DNA from: Gluconobacter cerinus
GTDB taxonomy: Bacteria > Pseudomonadota > Alphaproteobacteria > Acetobacterales > Acetobacteraceae
NCBI RefSeq assembly: GCF_002723935.1
Contig: NZ_BEWM01000001.1
Location: forward strand, 124,001 to 188,000
Length of the DNA: 64,000 nucleotides
Reading direction: 5' to 3'
Positions within the stretch are counted from its first letter, which is position 1, and each line of letters starts with the position of its first letter. Position numbers and translations under genes: made by a program. The notes below the pieces were generated by a model. It saw only the letters and a program-made list of their open reading frames with translations, was not told where the DNA came from and did not search any database. Of the stretch, positions 36,656 to 45,359 are shown piece by piece.

Positions 36656-37039
36656 ATGGCGCAGGCAACTCCCCTATACGATCTTTCACCCGTTTCGATG
36701 GGCGGTAATGTCGTGACGTTGAGGCAGGGTGTTCTCCCTCGTCACCGCGAATATCTGTCGCGGTGGCTGGAAGCCGGAATGCGGATGGGTCTCTTCGATG
36801 CAGAAATCACACCGACGGATTCCGGGGTCACGAATTTCGATGGAACGACACCAATTGAGCATGTGCTGGTCTGGGTCCGTGAGAACCCGGATCCAGCCTA
36901 CATGCTCCGCCCGCAAGGGATGCGCTGGGTCCTGATCGATCATCTGCGCAATCATGAACTGGGCAGCTACGCCAGCTTTGAACTGGCTCTTCACACCATT
37001 CGCCCGGTTCTGCCGCTGGCCGAGACCTACGCAGCCTGA
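36656..37039 (+). CDS. Hypothetical protein (127 aa)
   Basis: I do not recognise this protein. It has no signal peptide or membrane segment and seems a soluble alpha/beta domain: LRQGVLPRHREYLSRWLEAG, HVLVWVRENPDPAYMLRPQG, then MRWVLIDHLRNHELGSYASF. GAGGA lies 8 bases before ATG 36656, which fixes the start over the ATG at 36641. It stands alone, preceded by about 140 bases of non-coding sequence and followed by a terminator. Confidence 0.7.
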   Translation: MAQATPLYDLSPVSMGGNVVTLRQGVLPRHREYLSRWLEAGMRMGLFDAEITPTDSGVTNFDGTTPIEHVLVWVRENPDPAYMLRPQGMRWVLIDHLRNHELGSYASFELALHTIRPVLPLAETYAA

Positions 37040-37097
37040 TCTGCGCGGTCAGGCTCACCCCTGACACGCCAGTTGGCTTTCAAGAAAAGCCATAAAA

Positions 37098-37129
37098 AAA
37101 CACGCGCCAATCGCCATGGACGCGTGTTT
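37098..37129. terminator. Bidirectional terminator between convergent genes
   Basis: AAACACGCG (37098-37106) pairs with CGCGTGTTT (37121-37129). Read on the minus strand it is followed by a T run (the A run at 37094-37100), so it should end the LpoA-like gene; on the plus strand the T run is short. Confidence 0.8.
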
Positions 37130-37154
37130 CTGTTTCTGAACCAGCAGTATTTTC

Positions 37155-38435
37155 TCAGCTTGGACGGACCGCAATGTCCCGTGATGCTGGAACAACGATG
37201 CGGGCACCACCGCCACGCTGAATCTGGAAAATAGCCAGCGCGCGCGTGACATGACCGTCAGCGCGCAGGCGGAACAGGCCATCCACACCCATATAGCCGT
37301 CCGGACGGGTCAATGCCTGAACGGTCGGTCCTCCCTGCTTCATCAGGTTACCGGCAAGAGCTGCGGCATCATAGGCGAAATCCGTCACAGGTGATGGCGC
37401 CTGATGATAAACCGCTTTGTATTGGGCAACGTACCCATTGCGATCCTTGGCATCGGGCGCAGCATACCAGGCACCATGCAGGGCACCGAGCTTGCCGTCG
37501 AACGCCTTCCAGAGTGCTGGTCCCATGATCTGCACCTGATCTGACGTCACTTGGTCAGCGTGTAGCGCAGTGATGATGCGCCCTAGCTCCACACCGGTAT
37601 CTGCCAGCAAAAGAGCGTCAAACGGAGGGGGCGGCACCGCTGGCGCAGCAACTGGAGTTGCTGGCGGCTGCGCAGGCGTTGTCGAGTCGGCAGGCGAATC
37701 GGCTGTGGGATCAACAGCCGATGGACCGGTCGGCGTCGAAACCACAGGTGTCGGCGGCTGGCGATTGGCAATATCTGAAAGGGATTTCAGGCCATCGTCG
37801 ATGGTTTGGACATCCATGGAATGAAAAACGATCTGCGGATCTTTCAGGCCGTCATCCCGGCAGGCTCGCTGTAGTCCTTCCGCCATCGCATGCCCCAGCG
37901 CGCTATCAGGCAAAAAGGCTGCAAAACTCTTACGGCCCGTTGCGCGTGCAGCATCCACCATCCGGCGAACCTGCTGCTCCGGTGTCAGGCCCATCACCCA
38001 GACGCCAGGACGAGCCTGCGTGGAATCGCTTGTAAACGCCAGCACAGGCTTGCCTGCTTCAACAGCCAGCGGTGCGAGAGCCGCAGTTTCTGTAGCCGTT
38101 AGCGGCCCAAGGAGCATGGCATCGCCACGCGTCAGGGCGTCATGGGCAGCCTGAGCTGCGCCACCGGCAGCGTTGCTGTCATGAACGTCCAGCACAGGCG
38201 AGCCTTGTGAAGACAGAGCCAGCTTGGCTGCATCACGCATTCGCGCACCGATGGCACCATAGCGTCCCGTCAGGGGGAGGATGAGGCCAACGTCATGCGC
38301 GCCAGGAGCCTGGCCAGAGCCGGGAATTCCACCCACGCCAGATGTCAAAGAGGAGTTTCCGCCGGAGCAGGCGGCCAGCGTCAGGAAGGTTCCTGCGGCC
38401 AGCCCAGTGCTTACACCCTTGCGCAGACGGCTCAT
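37155..38435 (-). CDS. LpoA-like penicillin-binding protein activator lipoprotein
   Basis: A 426-residue lipoprotein: MSRLRKGVST start, lipobox LAAC with C23. The body is a type I periplasmic-binding fold (GLILPLTGRYGAIGARMRDAAKLAL at the start; AIMLGPL-like region DAMLLGPLTATETAA). By family LpoA/YraM activates PBP1a from the outer membrane; some homologues are amino-acid-binding-like proteins. A Pro/Ala/Thr-rich stretch of about 45 residues (coded near 37630-37770) interrupts the fold. rsmI is divergent, as lpoA is next to rsmI in gammaproteobacteria, which supports the call. Confidence 0.82.
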   Translation of the reverse strand: MSRLRKGVSTGLAAGTFLTLAACSGGNSSLTSGVGGIPGSGQAPGAHDVGLILPLTGRYGAIGARMRDAAKLALSSQGSPVLDVHDSNAAGGAAQAAHDALTRGDAMLLGPLTATETAALAPLAVEAGKPVLAFTSDSTQARPGVWVMGLTPEQQVRRMVDAARATGRKSFAAFLPDSALGHAMAEGLQRACRDDGLKDPQIVFHSMDVQTIDDGLKSLSDIANRQPPTPVVSTPTGPSAVDPTADSPADSTTPAQPPATPVAAPAVPPPPFDALLLADTGVELGRIITALHADQVTSDQVQIMGPALWKAFDGKLGALHGAWYAAPDAKDRNGYVAQYKAVYHQAPSPVTDFAYDAAALAGNLMKQGGPTVQALTRPDGYMGVDGLFRLRADGHVTRALAIFQIQRGGGARIVVPASRDIAVRPS

Positions 38436-38476
38436 CGGTCCAGAATAGACCCTTGAGTTCGTCACCGAGGATGCAG

Positions 38477-39418
38477 ATGTCCGAAAAGTCATGTTCCGCT
38501 GAAACTCCCTTGAGCGATACGGCTGAAACGTTAACGGCCGCCCCGCCTTCGGAGCATGGCCCGAGAGTGGGGGGACAACTGATATTGGTTGCGACGCCGA
38601 TCGGCAACCTGGCCGATATCAGCGAGCGCGCGATTGAAGCCTTGAACAGTGTTGAAGCTATTTTATGCGAAGATACACGCGTTACGGCAAAATTATTGAT
38701 GTCGCGCAACATCTCCACTCCCACACGAACGCTTCACGATCATAACGAACAGGATCGCGCACCGTTCTTTGTGGAAAAAATGGTGGCTGGTGCCAGCTTT
38801 GCCGTGGTGTCAGACGCAGGCACTCCACTCGTCTCGGACCCAGGCTATCGGCTCGTCAGGGCAGCGATCGCGGCTGGCGTTCATGTTACGGCCATCCCGG
38901 GCCCCAACGCTGTCATCACGGCTCTGACTCTTTCAGGCCTTCCCCCTCTTCCCTTCATGTTTCTCGGCTTTCCAGCCCCACGAAGCGAAGCCCGCAAGAC
39001 AGGCTTCGCGACGCTTCGGGCCGCAGAACAGGCTGGCGTTCGTTCCACACTGATCTGGTATGAGGGGCCGCACCGCCTCGTCGAGACACTGGAAGATCTG
39101 ATCACCGTCTTCGGCCCCGACCGCGAGGCAGCGGTTGGCAGAGAACTGACAAAACGCTTCGAAGAGATGGTGCGGGGAACGTTGGCGGAAGTGCTCGCCC
39201 ATTTCCAGGAAACTGCACCACGGGGTGAGATTACACTCCTGATCGGCCCCTCAGCAGAGGACGACAGCGGGGCAGACGATCTGGATACGCATCTTCGCGA
39301 AGCGCTGACCAGTCATTCGGTGAAGGATGCGGCCACTCTCGTGGCGGGAATTATCAAACTGCCCAAGCGCACGGTTTATGCCCGCGCACTGGAGCTTTCC
39401 CGCGAAACAAAGGACTGA
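38477..39418 (+). CDS. rsmI: 16S rRNA 2'-O-ribose C1402 methyltransferase
   Basis: A 313-residue tetrapyrrole-methylase-fold enzyme. It has LILVATPIGNLADISERAIEAL at the start of the fold, LCEDTRVTAKLL, VVSDAGTPLVSDPGYRLV and the IPGPNAVITALTLSGL loop. It 2'-O-methylates C1402 of 16S rRNA. GAGG 6 bases before ATG 38477 supports that start; ATG 38471 is the alternative. The first 40 residues are unstructured-looking. Confidence 0.93.
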   Translation: MSEKSCSAETPLSDTAETLTAAPPSEHGPRVGGQLILVATPIGNLADISERAIEALNSVEAILCEDTRVTAKLLMSRNISTPTRTLHDHNEQDRAPFFVEKMVAGASFAVVSDAGTPLVSDPGYRLVRAAIAAGVHVTAIPGPNAVITALTLSGLPPLPFMFLGFPAPRSEARKTGFATLRAAEQAGVRSTLIWYEGPHRLVETLEDLITVFGPDREAAVGRELTKRFEEMVRGTLAEVLAHFQETAPRGEITLLIGPSAEDDSGADDLDTHLREALTSHSVKDAATLVAGIIKLPKRTVYARALELSRETKD

Positions 39419-39421
39419 ACG

Positions 39422-40054
39422 TCAGTCCTCAGACTTCGGGAGCGTGAACAGAGATTGGGATACGCTCCCTCCCGTCCTGATATCCGACAGGGCGATGCGC
39501 GTTGTTCGGCCCTGAGCATCCACGACTTCCCACCCCAGAAGAGCAAGTGGTGCTTCGGAGAACATAAGGGTCAGATTCCCCTCACCCGGGCTCTCCGTTT
39601 TTTCCACCTGAAGGTTGATCTGACCGTTCTTACGCTCGAATCCTGTCACCGTGACATCGCCCGAGAGCTTCAGATCAGGCCGTAGCAGCAAACCGAGGGG
39701 AGTACGGTCCAACGGCATAACTGTTACCTGTCCGACGCTCCGATCCTGAAAAACGACCTTGCCATCATTGGCGACAAGAAGAAGGGGGCTGGGACTGTCA
39801 TAGTCGAAGCGCATCCGCCCCGGACGATCAAGCGTCGCTGTCCCGGCAACAGCTTTCCCATCTGGCGCGATTTGTTGAAACCGCGCCTGAAGCGTTGTGA
39901 TCTGCGCCAGCGTATCCTGAACGCGCGCAACCCAGCCCTGATCCACAGGACGGAGTTGTGCGGGAACGGCCTGAGCCATGGCAGGCAGCGGAAGAGCTGC
40001 TACGGATATGAAAGCGCTGGCCACAGCCGCGCGGAAGAAAAGACGGTTCATCAT
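39422..40054 (-). CDS. lolA: LolA-like outer-membrane lipoprotein carrier
   Basis: A 210-residue periplasmic protein with signal peptide (RLFFRAAVASAFISVAALPL, cleavage near AMA). The family's opening (VARVQDTLAQITTLQARFQQ) is followed by TLDRPGRMRFDYDSPSPLLLVANDGKVV and PLGLLLRPDLKL, typical of LolA/DUF2092-like carriers. It should move lipoproteins across the periplasm. It converges on rsmI with only three bases between stops. Two ATGs (40054, 40051) are adjacent. Confidence 0.84.
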   Translation of the reverse strand: MMNRLFFRAAVASAFISVAALPLPAMAQAVPAQLRPVDQGWVARVQDTLAQITTLQARFQQIAPDGKAVAGTATLDRPGRMRFDYDSPSPLLLVANDGKVVFQDRSVGQVTVMPLDRTPLGLLLRPDLKLSGDVTVTGFERKNGQINLQVEKTESPGEGNLTLMFSEAPLALLGWEVVDAQGRTTRIALSDIRTGGSVSQSLFTLPKSED

Positions 40055-40181
40055 GCCTCTGGAACTGCCGATCAGGTCACGGGTTGCAAAAAGCTTCGCA
40101 CCTGCATTCCATAACGTGTTCCTGCACAAACCGGAAACTGATCGCAGCAGGGCTTAACGCCCTACTCCAATACGTCTGACT

Positions 40182-41558
40182 TCAGATCGATGCTTCACGG
40201 AACAGCGGCTTCACATTTCCGCCCCATGCGCCTTCATACAGGGCAAGCCAGTACTCAGCCTGGTTGGGGCCACCATCTGCAATCAGATGCAGCGGGTCCA
40301 GGAACTGTGCTTCGTTGCGAACACGGGCGCGAAGTCCCTGCTCCGCGAGAGCCACAACGCGCTTTGCCAGCGCTTTCAGCCCCCCGGGGAAGTCAGCCTG
40401 CATGCCCTTGGCAGGAACATCCGCACGGAGTTGCTGATAAACCTCCCAAGGCTGTTCCAACACCAGCTTTTCAGCGGCTTCCAATGTTGCAGCATCGTAG
40501 AACAGGCCAACCCAGAGCGCAGACTGGGCAACCATCATCTCCGGACGACCGGCGTCCGCGCCACGCATCTCAAGGAACTGCTTGAGGCGCACGTCAGGGA
40601 AAACAGTCGTGAGGTGATCCTCAAAATCACCAATCGTCGGCGTCAGACCGTCCAGAGCAGGCTGAGCACTGCCTTCCAGCCAGCGCCGGAAGGAGCAGCC
40701 GCTGGCATCAATGTTTTTCCCGTCCCGAGCGACGAAATACATCGGCACATCCAGCGCCCAGTCCACGTATTTCTCGAAGCTGAAATCTTCTGCGAAGAAC
40801 AGCGATGGCTGGCCTGAACGCTGATTATCGGTATCGGTCCAGATACGGGCGCGGTTGGAAAGGAAGCCGTTTGCTTTGCCTTCCACAAAAGGCGAATTCG
40901 CAAACAGAGCCGTAGCCAATGGCTGAAGCGCCAGCGATACACGCATCTTGCGGGCCATATCAGCTTCATCACCGAAGTCCAGATTGACCTGCACGGTGCA
41001 GGTCCGCGTCATCATATCCAGGCCCAGCGTGCCAACCTTGGGCATATAACTGCGCATGATGGCGTACCGACTCTTGGGCATCCACGGCATTTCGTCGCGC
41101 GCCCAGAGCGGCTGAAAACCAAATGGCAGAAAGCCAAGTCCGAGCTCAGCAGCAGGACCGCGAATTAGATCGAAATGCTCCTGCATCTCGCTCTGCGTTT
41201 CCTGCAAAGAGACAACTGGCGCACCAGAAAGCTCGAACTGTCCAGCGGGCTCCAGAGAAATGGACCGCCCTTTCTGGCTGTTCTGCCCTGCCAGACCGAT
41301 CAGCGCCTCACCGTCGTGGATCGGAGCCCAGTCCGGCCCCTCCAGTTTCCGCAGCAGCGCACCAATACCTTTGGGTTCATAAGGCGGTGCTGACAACGGT
41401 GTACGCCCATCGTCCTGCCCCGGCAGTACAAAGCCGAACTTCTCGTGTTCGGTTCCGATCTTCCATTCGGACCGCGGCTTGGAGCCCCGTTCCAGAACCT
41501 CGACGAGCTGCGCCCGATTCTCGATCGTTGCGCTATTAGACGTGCCGGGATTGGACAT
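40182..41558 (-). CDS. gshA: Glutamate-cysteine ligase (plant/alphaproteobacterial type)
   Basis: A 458-residue class 2-like GCL. WKIGTEHEKFGFVLP holds the metal-binding Glu residues; SISLEPAGQFELSGAPV, MMTRTCTVQVNLDFGDEADM and ANSPFVEGKANGFLSNRARIW are signature regions. It catalyses the first step of glutathione synthesis. It lies 75 bases downstream of rsmE on the same strand and may be co-transcribed with it. Confidence 0.94.
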   Translation of the reverse strand: MSNPGTSNSATIENRAQLVEVLERGSKPRSEWKIGTEHEKFGFVLPGQDDGRTPLSAPPYEPKGIGALLRKLEGPDWAPIHDGEALIGLAGQNSQKGRSISLEPAGQFELSGAPVVSLQETQSEMQEHFDLIRGPAAELGLGFLPFGFQPLWARDEMPWMPKSRYAIMRSYMPKVGTLGLDMMTRTCTVQVNLDFGDEADMARKMRVSLALQPLATALFANSPFVEGKANGFLSNRARIWTDTDNQRSGQPSLFFAEDFSFEKYVDWALDVPMYFVARDGKNIDASGCSFRRWLEGSAQPALDGLTPTIGDFEDHLTTVFPDVRLKQFLEMRGADAGRPEMMVAQSALWVGLFYDAATLEAAEKLVLEQPWEVYQQLRADVPAKGMQADFPGGLKALAKRVVALAEQGLRARVRNEAQFLDPLHLIADGGPNQAEYWLALYEGAWGGNVKPLFREASI

Positions 41559-41633
41559 GGCGGTTTTGCCTCGATTTGCGATCGTTGTTCGATATTGATT
41601 GAACTTGTAGCACCTCAGACTGTCCTGTCACCC

Positions 41634-42374
41634 TCAGGCGCCACGACGCAGTGCAAGTCGCGCCAGTCCGGCGCAGACAGCCGTCTCGGCGCGCAGCACC
41701 AACGGCCCCAGTGTCAGTGTATGAACAGCAGGGTGCTTCTGAAGCAGCGCCACCTCCGCATCGGAAAAGCCACCTTCAGGCCCAATCAGAAGAGCAAATG
41801 CGACCAAAGGACCATCCGCCCCGGGACGTCGCTCAAGAGCCGCAAACAGCGGCTTATCCTCCGGCCATTCCGCAAGAACGGATTTCAAGGGCTCCAGCGG
41901 CTGGATTTCGGGAATATCCAGCCGCTCGCATTGTTCAGCAGCTTCACTGGCAATCAGGGCAAGGCGGTCGAGGTTCAGGCGGTGCGTGTTGGTTCGTTCG
42001 GTTACGACGGGCCGAAAACACGTCACCCCGAGTTCAGTCCCCATCCGGATAACGAGTTCTGTCGCATCACGTTTGAGGGGCGCAAACAGCAGCTCTACTC
42101 CCTCTGTGACCTGAGGTGCGCGCTCTCGCGTTCCCAGCCGCACTGTCCCTCTGTCTTTTCGCAAGGTCTGGATGATGGCATTCCACTCTCCATCTCGCGC
42201 ATTGAAGACACGTACCGGATCTCCAGTGCTCTGCCGCATGACATTGCCAAGATAGTGGGCCTGACTGGCGGGAAGAGGAAGTTCCAGCCCTTCCGTGAAG
42301 GGAACATCCGGCACTTCAAGATAAAGACGGGGATCAGATCGGCTCATCCTTTTCCGATAGCGCGCAACAGCCAT
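41634..42374 (-). CDS. rsmE: 16S rRNA m3U1498 methyltransferase
   Basis: A 246-residue SPOUT methyltransferase. The C-terminal knot includes ALLIGPEGGFSDAEVALL and LTLGPLVLRAETAVCAGLA, and the N-terminal PUA-like part LPASQAHYLGNVMRQSTGDPVRVF. It methylates U1498 in 16S rRNA. ATG 42374 and the divergent ubiA ATG 42411 are 36 bases apart. Confidence 0.93.
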   Translation of the reverse strand: MAVARYRKRMSRSDPRLYLEVPDVPFTEGLELPLPASQAHYLGNVMRQSTGDPVRVFNARDGEWNAIIQTLRKDRGTVRLGTRERAPQVTEGVELLFAPLKRDATELVIRMGTELGVTCFRPVVTERTNTHRLNLDRLALIASEAAEQCERLDIPEIQPLEPLKSVLAEWPEDKPLFAALERRPGADGPLVAFALLIGPEGGFSDAEVALLQKHPAVHTLTLGPLVLRAETAVCAGLARLALRRGA

Positions 42375-42410
42375 TGACGGAAGCGCATCTGCCCCTCATC
42401 ACGTGCTTTG

Positions 42411-43322
42411 ATGAGTGAAACCCGCCCCCATACCGATATCAGCCTGACAGGCTGGACCGGCCGCCTGCCTGAACCTTGGCGGTCCTACGCACTTTTGGCC
42501 CGACTGGATCGCCCAGTTGGGACATGGCTGCTGTTTCTCCCAGGGGTTTGGGGATTGTTCCTTGCACCGGATGCGCCACTCGGACTCCGCATTGTCTACA
42601 CAGCTCTGTTCGCGTTCGGCTCACTCGTTATGCGCTCTGCTGGATGTGTAGTGAATGACATCTGGGACCGCGATATTGATGCCAAGGTTGCTCGAACCGC
42701 GGGCCGTCCGCTTGCCAGTGGTGCGCTCTCCCTGAAGCAGGGCCTTAAGCTGCTGGCCTTTTTACTTCTGTGTGGTCTGGGCGTTCTGGTGTGTCTGCCG
42801 CGCACATGCTGGCTTCTGGCGCCCTTTGCTTTACTGCTTGTAGCGCTTTACCCCGCGGCAAAGCGTGTGACGTGGTGGCCACAACTCGTCATGGGCTTCA
42901 CGTTCGGTTTCGGTGCGCCCATGGGCTATGCCGCAGCAGGGGGCGGCCTGGATGGAAATGGCGCGCTGCTGTATGGCGCCGTTATCCTTTGGCAACTCGG
43001 CTTCGATACCATCTATGGCTTCCAGGACATGGAAGATGACGCCCGCATCGGTGTTCGCTCCACGTCTCGCCTGATGGAAAAGCGCGCTCAGCCCTTTATT
43101 GCCACCTGCTACAGCCTGATGCTTCTGGCGCTGGGACTCGTCGCCATTCATGCCCATCTGCATCTGGGGTTCTGGCTGTTCTTCCTGATCGCAGGGAGCC
43201 TCCTTCTCCAGCAGGCTCGCACGCTGAACCCATACGATGCGCCAAACTGCCTGCGACAATTCAAGCAGAACGTTCCAATCGGTTTCCTTCTGGCTCTGGC
43301 CTTTATCTGCGGAAGACTTTGA
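42411..43322 (+). CDS. ubiA: 4-hydroxybenzoate polyprenyltransferase
   Basis: A 303-residue integral membrane enzyme with about eight to nine hydrophobic helices. The first Asp-rich motif is NDIWDRDIDAKVARTAGRPLA, and the second is DMEDDARIGVRSTS. It attaches the polyprenyl chain made by the IspB-like enzyme to 4-hydroxybenzoate for ubiquinone, which acetic acid bacteria use heavily in membrane oxidations. ATG 42411 is preferred to the TTG just before it. Confidence 0.93.
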   Translation: MSETRPHTDISLTGWTGRLPEPWRSYALLARLDRPVGTWLLFLPGVWGLFLAPDAPLGLRIVYTALFAFGSLVMRSAGCVVNDIWDRDIDAKVARTAGRPLASGALSLKQGLKLLAFLLLCGLGVLVCLPRTCWLLAPFALLLVALYPAAKRVTWWPQLVMGFTFGFGAPMGYAAAGGGLDGNGALLYGAVILWQLGFDTIYGFQDMEDDARIGVRSTSRLMEKRAQPFIATCYSLMLLALGLVAIHAHLHLGFWLFFLIAGSLLLQQARTLNPYDAPNCLRQFKQNVPIGFLLALAFICGRL

Positions 43323-43327
43323 ACATC

Positions 43328-43996
43328 ATGTCAGTCAGACTGCAGGACCCCGCGGCATTTATCCGCGAGAATACGGCGGTCGAGACCGCCAGCCTTGTTC
43401 CCGAAATTCCCCTGCATCTGGCAACAGACATCACCCCCATCTGGCAGGCCAGCGAAGCCTTCCTCGAAGCGCACGGTATCGAGCCCCCGTTCTGGGCATT
43501 TGCATGGCCGGGCAGTCAGCTTATTGCGCGATATATTCTGGATAATCCGCAGCGCGTCGAAGGCAAAAGAGTTCTGGATGTGGCGTGTGGATGCGGATTA
43601 GCCGCCATTGCCGCCGTAAAAGCGGGCGCGTCCACTGCTGCGGCCAATGATATCGACCCCATGGCTCTGGAAGCAACAGCCCTGAACGCTACGCTCAATG
43701 CCGTGACAGTAGCGCTTTGTCCGGGCGATCTTGTCGGATCGAAACCGGACTGTGATCTGCTGGTGATCGGAGATGTCTGTTACAATGAGGCTATGGCTGC
43801 ACGCATCATGCCATGGCTGCTGGAATGTGCCCGGCACTGCGAAGTCTGGCTCTGTGATCCGGGGCGCCATTATGCCCCAAAGCTGGATCTGGACATCCTG
43901 ATTCAACAGAACGTCCAGACCACTCAGGAGCTGGAAAGTACCGATCAGCGAACGACGACGCTCTTCAGTCTGCGAGGTATTTCCGTCCAAGACTGA
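43328..43996 (+). CDS. EtfB-type protein lysine methyltransferase-like protein
   Basis: A 222-residue class I methyltransferase. GKRVLDVACGCGLAAIAAVKAGA is motif I, AANDIDPMALEATALNATLN motif II, and LLVIGDVCYNEAMA resembles the DxxY motif of the METTL20/EtfB-lysine methyltransferase group. PPFWAFAWPGSQLIARYIL before motif I is shared with that group. The target is inferred only. It lies 5 bases after ubiA, and its last 32 bases overlap the convergent MFS gene. Confidence 0.8.
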   Translation: MSVRLQDPAAFIRENTAVETASLVPEIPLHLATDITPIWQASEAFLEAHGIEPPFWAFAWPGSQLIARYILDNPQRVEGKRVLDVACGCGLAAIAAVKAGASTAAANDIDPMALEATALNATLNAVTVALCPGDLVGSKPDCDLLVIGDVCYNEAMAARIMPWLLECARHCEVWLCDPGRHYAPKLDLDILIQQNVQTTQELESTDQRTTTLFSLRGISVQD

Positions 43997-45356
43997 GGGC
44001 AGATCCCGTTAGCGCGGCGATCATCGCGCCTCCAAGGCAGATGAAGGCTGGATGCGGGAAGATCGTGAAAAGAGCTGCAACGAGCAGCGCACCCGTCGTC
44101 TGGCCACCCAGTCGAGCGACGGACAGCATGCCGCTCGCCCCACCTTCCCGCCCAGCCGGCGCAGAGACCATGATGGCCCGATTGTTGGGGGGCTGGAAAA
44201 GCCCGAACCCACATCCCGCCAAAAGGGTTCGCCACGCGATCGCAGCGTTGCTCGCGTCCAAGGGCAACAACCAGAGCAACATAAATCCGAATGCTGTCAG
44301 GAGCAGTCCGAGCGAGGAGAGAACTGAAGCGGGAAAGCGGTCAGCAATCTTTCCAACAACAAACGACATCACCGCGACCCCAACTGCCCAAGGCGCAATC
44401 AGCAAACCAATCGTGGAATCTCCACGATGAAAAGCCGATGCCAAGGTGAACGGCATGGCGACAATGTAGAGGTTGGAGGCCACAAAACCGAGAAATCCGA
44501 CCAGGCACGCCAACAGAAAAGGCCGCCGCGCCAGCAGATCCACCGGGACAATCGGCTCACGCCGTCCCTTTTGGTACCGCAGAAGCAACCACCAGCAGAT
44601 GATGCCCGCTCCCGTGAGCAACGATCCTGGTAGAAAATCGCCGTGCATCAGTCCGTCCAGCCCGATGCCGAGCAAAGCGAAGGACGCTACAGTCAAAAGG
44701 GAACCCGGAATGTCTGCCTGAGTCTCGCTGCGCGGTGTCTGCGGCAACGCGAAATGGGCCATGACGAGAGCGGCAAGCGCGAGTGGGAGATTGATCCAGA
44801 AAATCCAGGGCCACGTCGCGACCGAAAGGACGATCGACCCAATTGTCGGGCCGAGAGCGACGCCAATCCCAACAAACAGACCGTTCAGAGCAATGCCCTT
44901 ACCAAGCTCCGCATGAGGATAAATGAAGCGTACAAGCGCGATATTCACGCTCATGATGCAGGCGCCACCCACACCTTGAAGGGCGCGCGCCAATGTCAGT
45001 TCCAGCAGGTTCTGGGACAGGGCACAGCCAACGGACGTAATAAGGAATAGAAAAATCCCAATCTGGCTCATGCGGGCAAAGCCTACTCGGGAGCCAAAAG
45101 ACGCGAGTGGAAGCAGACAGGACAGATTGGCGAGCTGATAAGCGTTCACCACCCAGATCGCCCGAGACGACGGGGCGTTGAGATCGTGGGCGATGGAGGG
45201 AAGCGCCACGTTTGCTATGGCGTAATCCAGAACGGAGAGAAGCAGCCCAAGAAGAACGGCTGACATTGCTTTGGCACGCTGGGCTCCGTAGAGCCCAGCG
45301 TGCCGTTGAGGGTCGACGCCGAGATCACTCTCGTCCGCCGCCTTGGCTTTCATCAC
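43965..45356 (-). CDS. MFS transporter, DHA2/EmrB-QacA-type drug efflux
   Basis: A 463-residue protein with about 14 hydrophobic segments. The first helix is SAVLLGLLLSVLDYAIANVALPSIAHDL, with VLDYAIANVALP typical of the DHA2 family, and WVVNAYQLANLSCLLPLASFGSRVGFARM is motif A. Substrate cannot be told; drugs, organic acids or sugars are exported by such pumps. It begins 3 bases after the stop of a sugar-porter gene on the same strand, and its end overlaps the methyltransferase gene by 32 bases. Confidence 0.85.
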   Translation of the reverse strand: MMKAKAADESDLGVDPQRHAGLYGAQRAKAMSAVLLGLLLSVLDYAIANVALPSIAHDLNAPSSRAIWVVNAYQLANLSCLLPLASFGSRVGFARMSQIGIFLFLITSVGCALSQNLLELTLARALQGVGGACIMSVNIALVRFIYPHAELGKGIALNGLFVGIGVALGPTIGSIVLSVATWPWIFWINLPLALAALVMAHFALPQTPRSETQADIPGSLLTVASFALLGIGLDGLMHGDFLPGSLLTGAGIICWWLLLRYQKGRREPIVPVDLLARRPFLLACLVGFLGFVASNLYIVAMPFTLASAFHRGDSTIGLLIAPWAVGVAVMSFVVGKIADRFPASVLSSLGLLLTAFGFMLLWLLPLDASNAAIAWRTLLAGCGFGLFQPPNNRAIMVSAPAGREGGASGMLSVARLGGQTTGALLVAALFTIFPHPAFICLGGAMIAALTGSALSLGRKYLAD

Positions 45357-45359
45357 GAT

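Noticed and set aside
37620-37775. A long plus-strand frame coding Ala/Gly/Val-rich sequence opposite the LpoA-like gene.
   Set aside because: It mirrors the Pro/Ala-rich codons of the real gene and has no ribosome site or family similarity.
41445-42377. A 310-codon plus-strand frame opposite rsmE and the start of gshA.
   Set aside because: rsmE and gshA are clear by motifs; the plus-strand translation has no recognisable domain.
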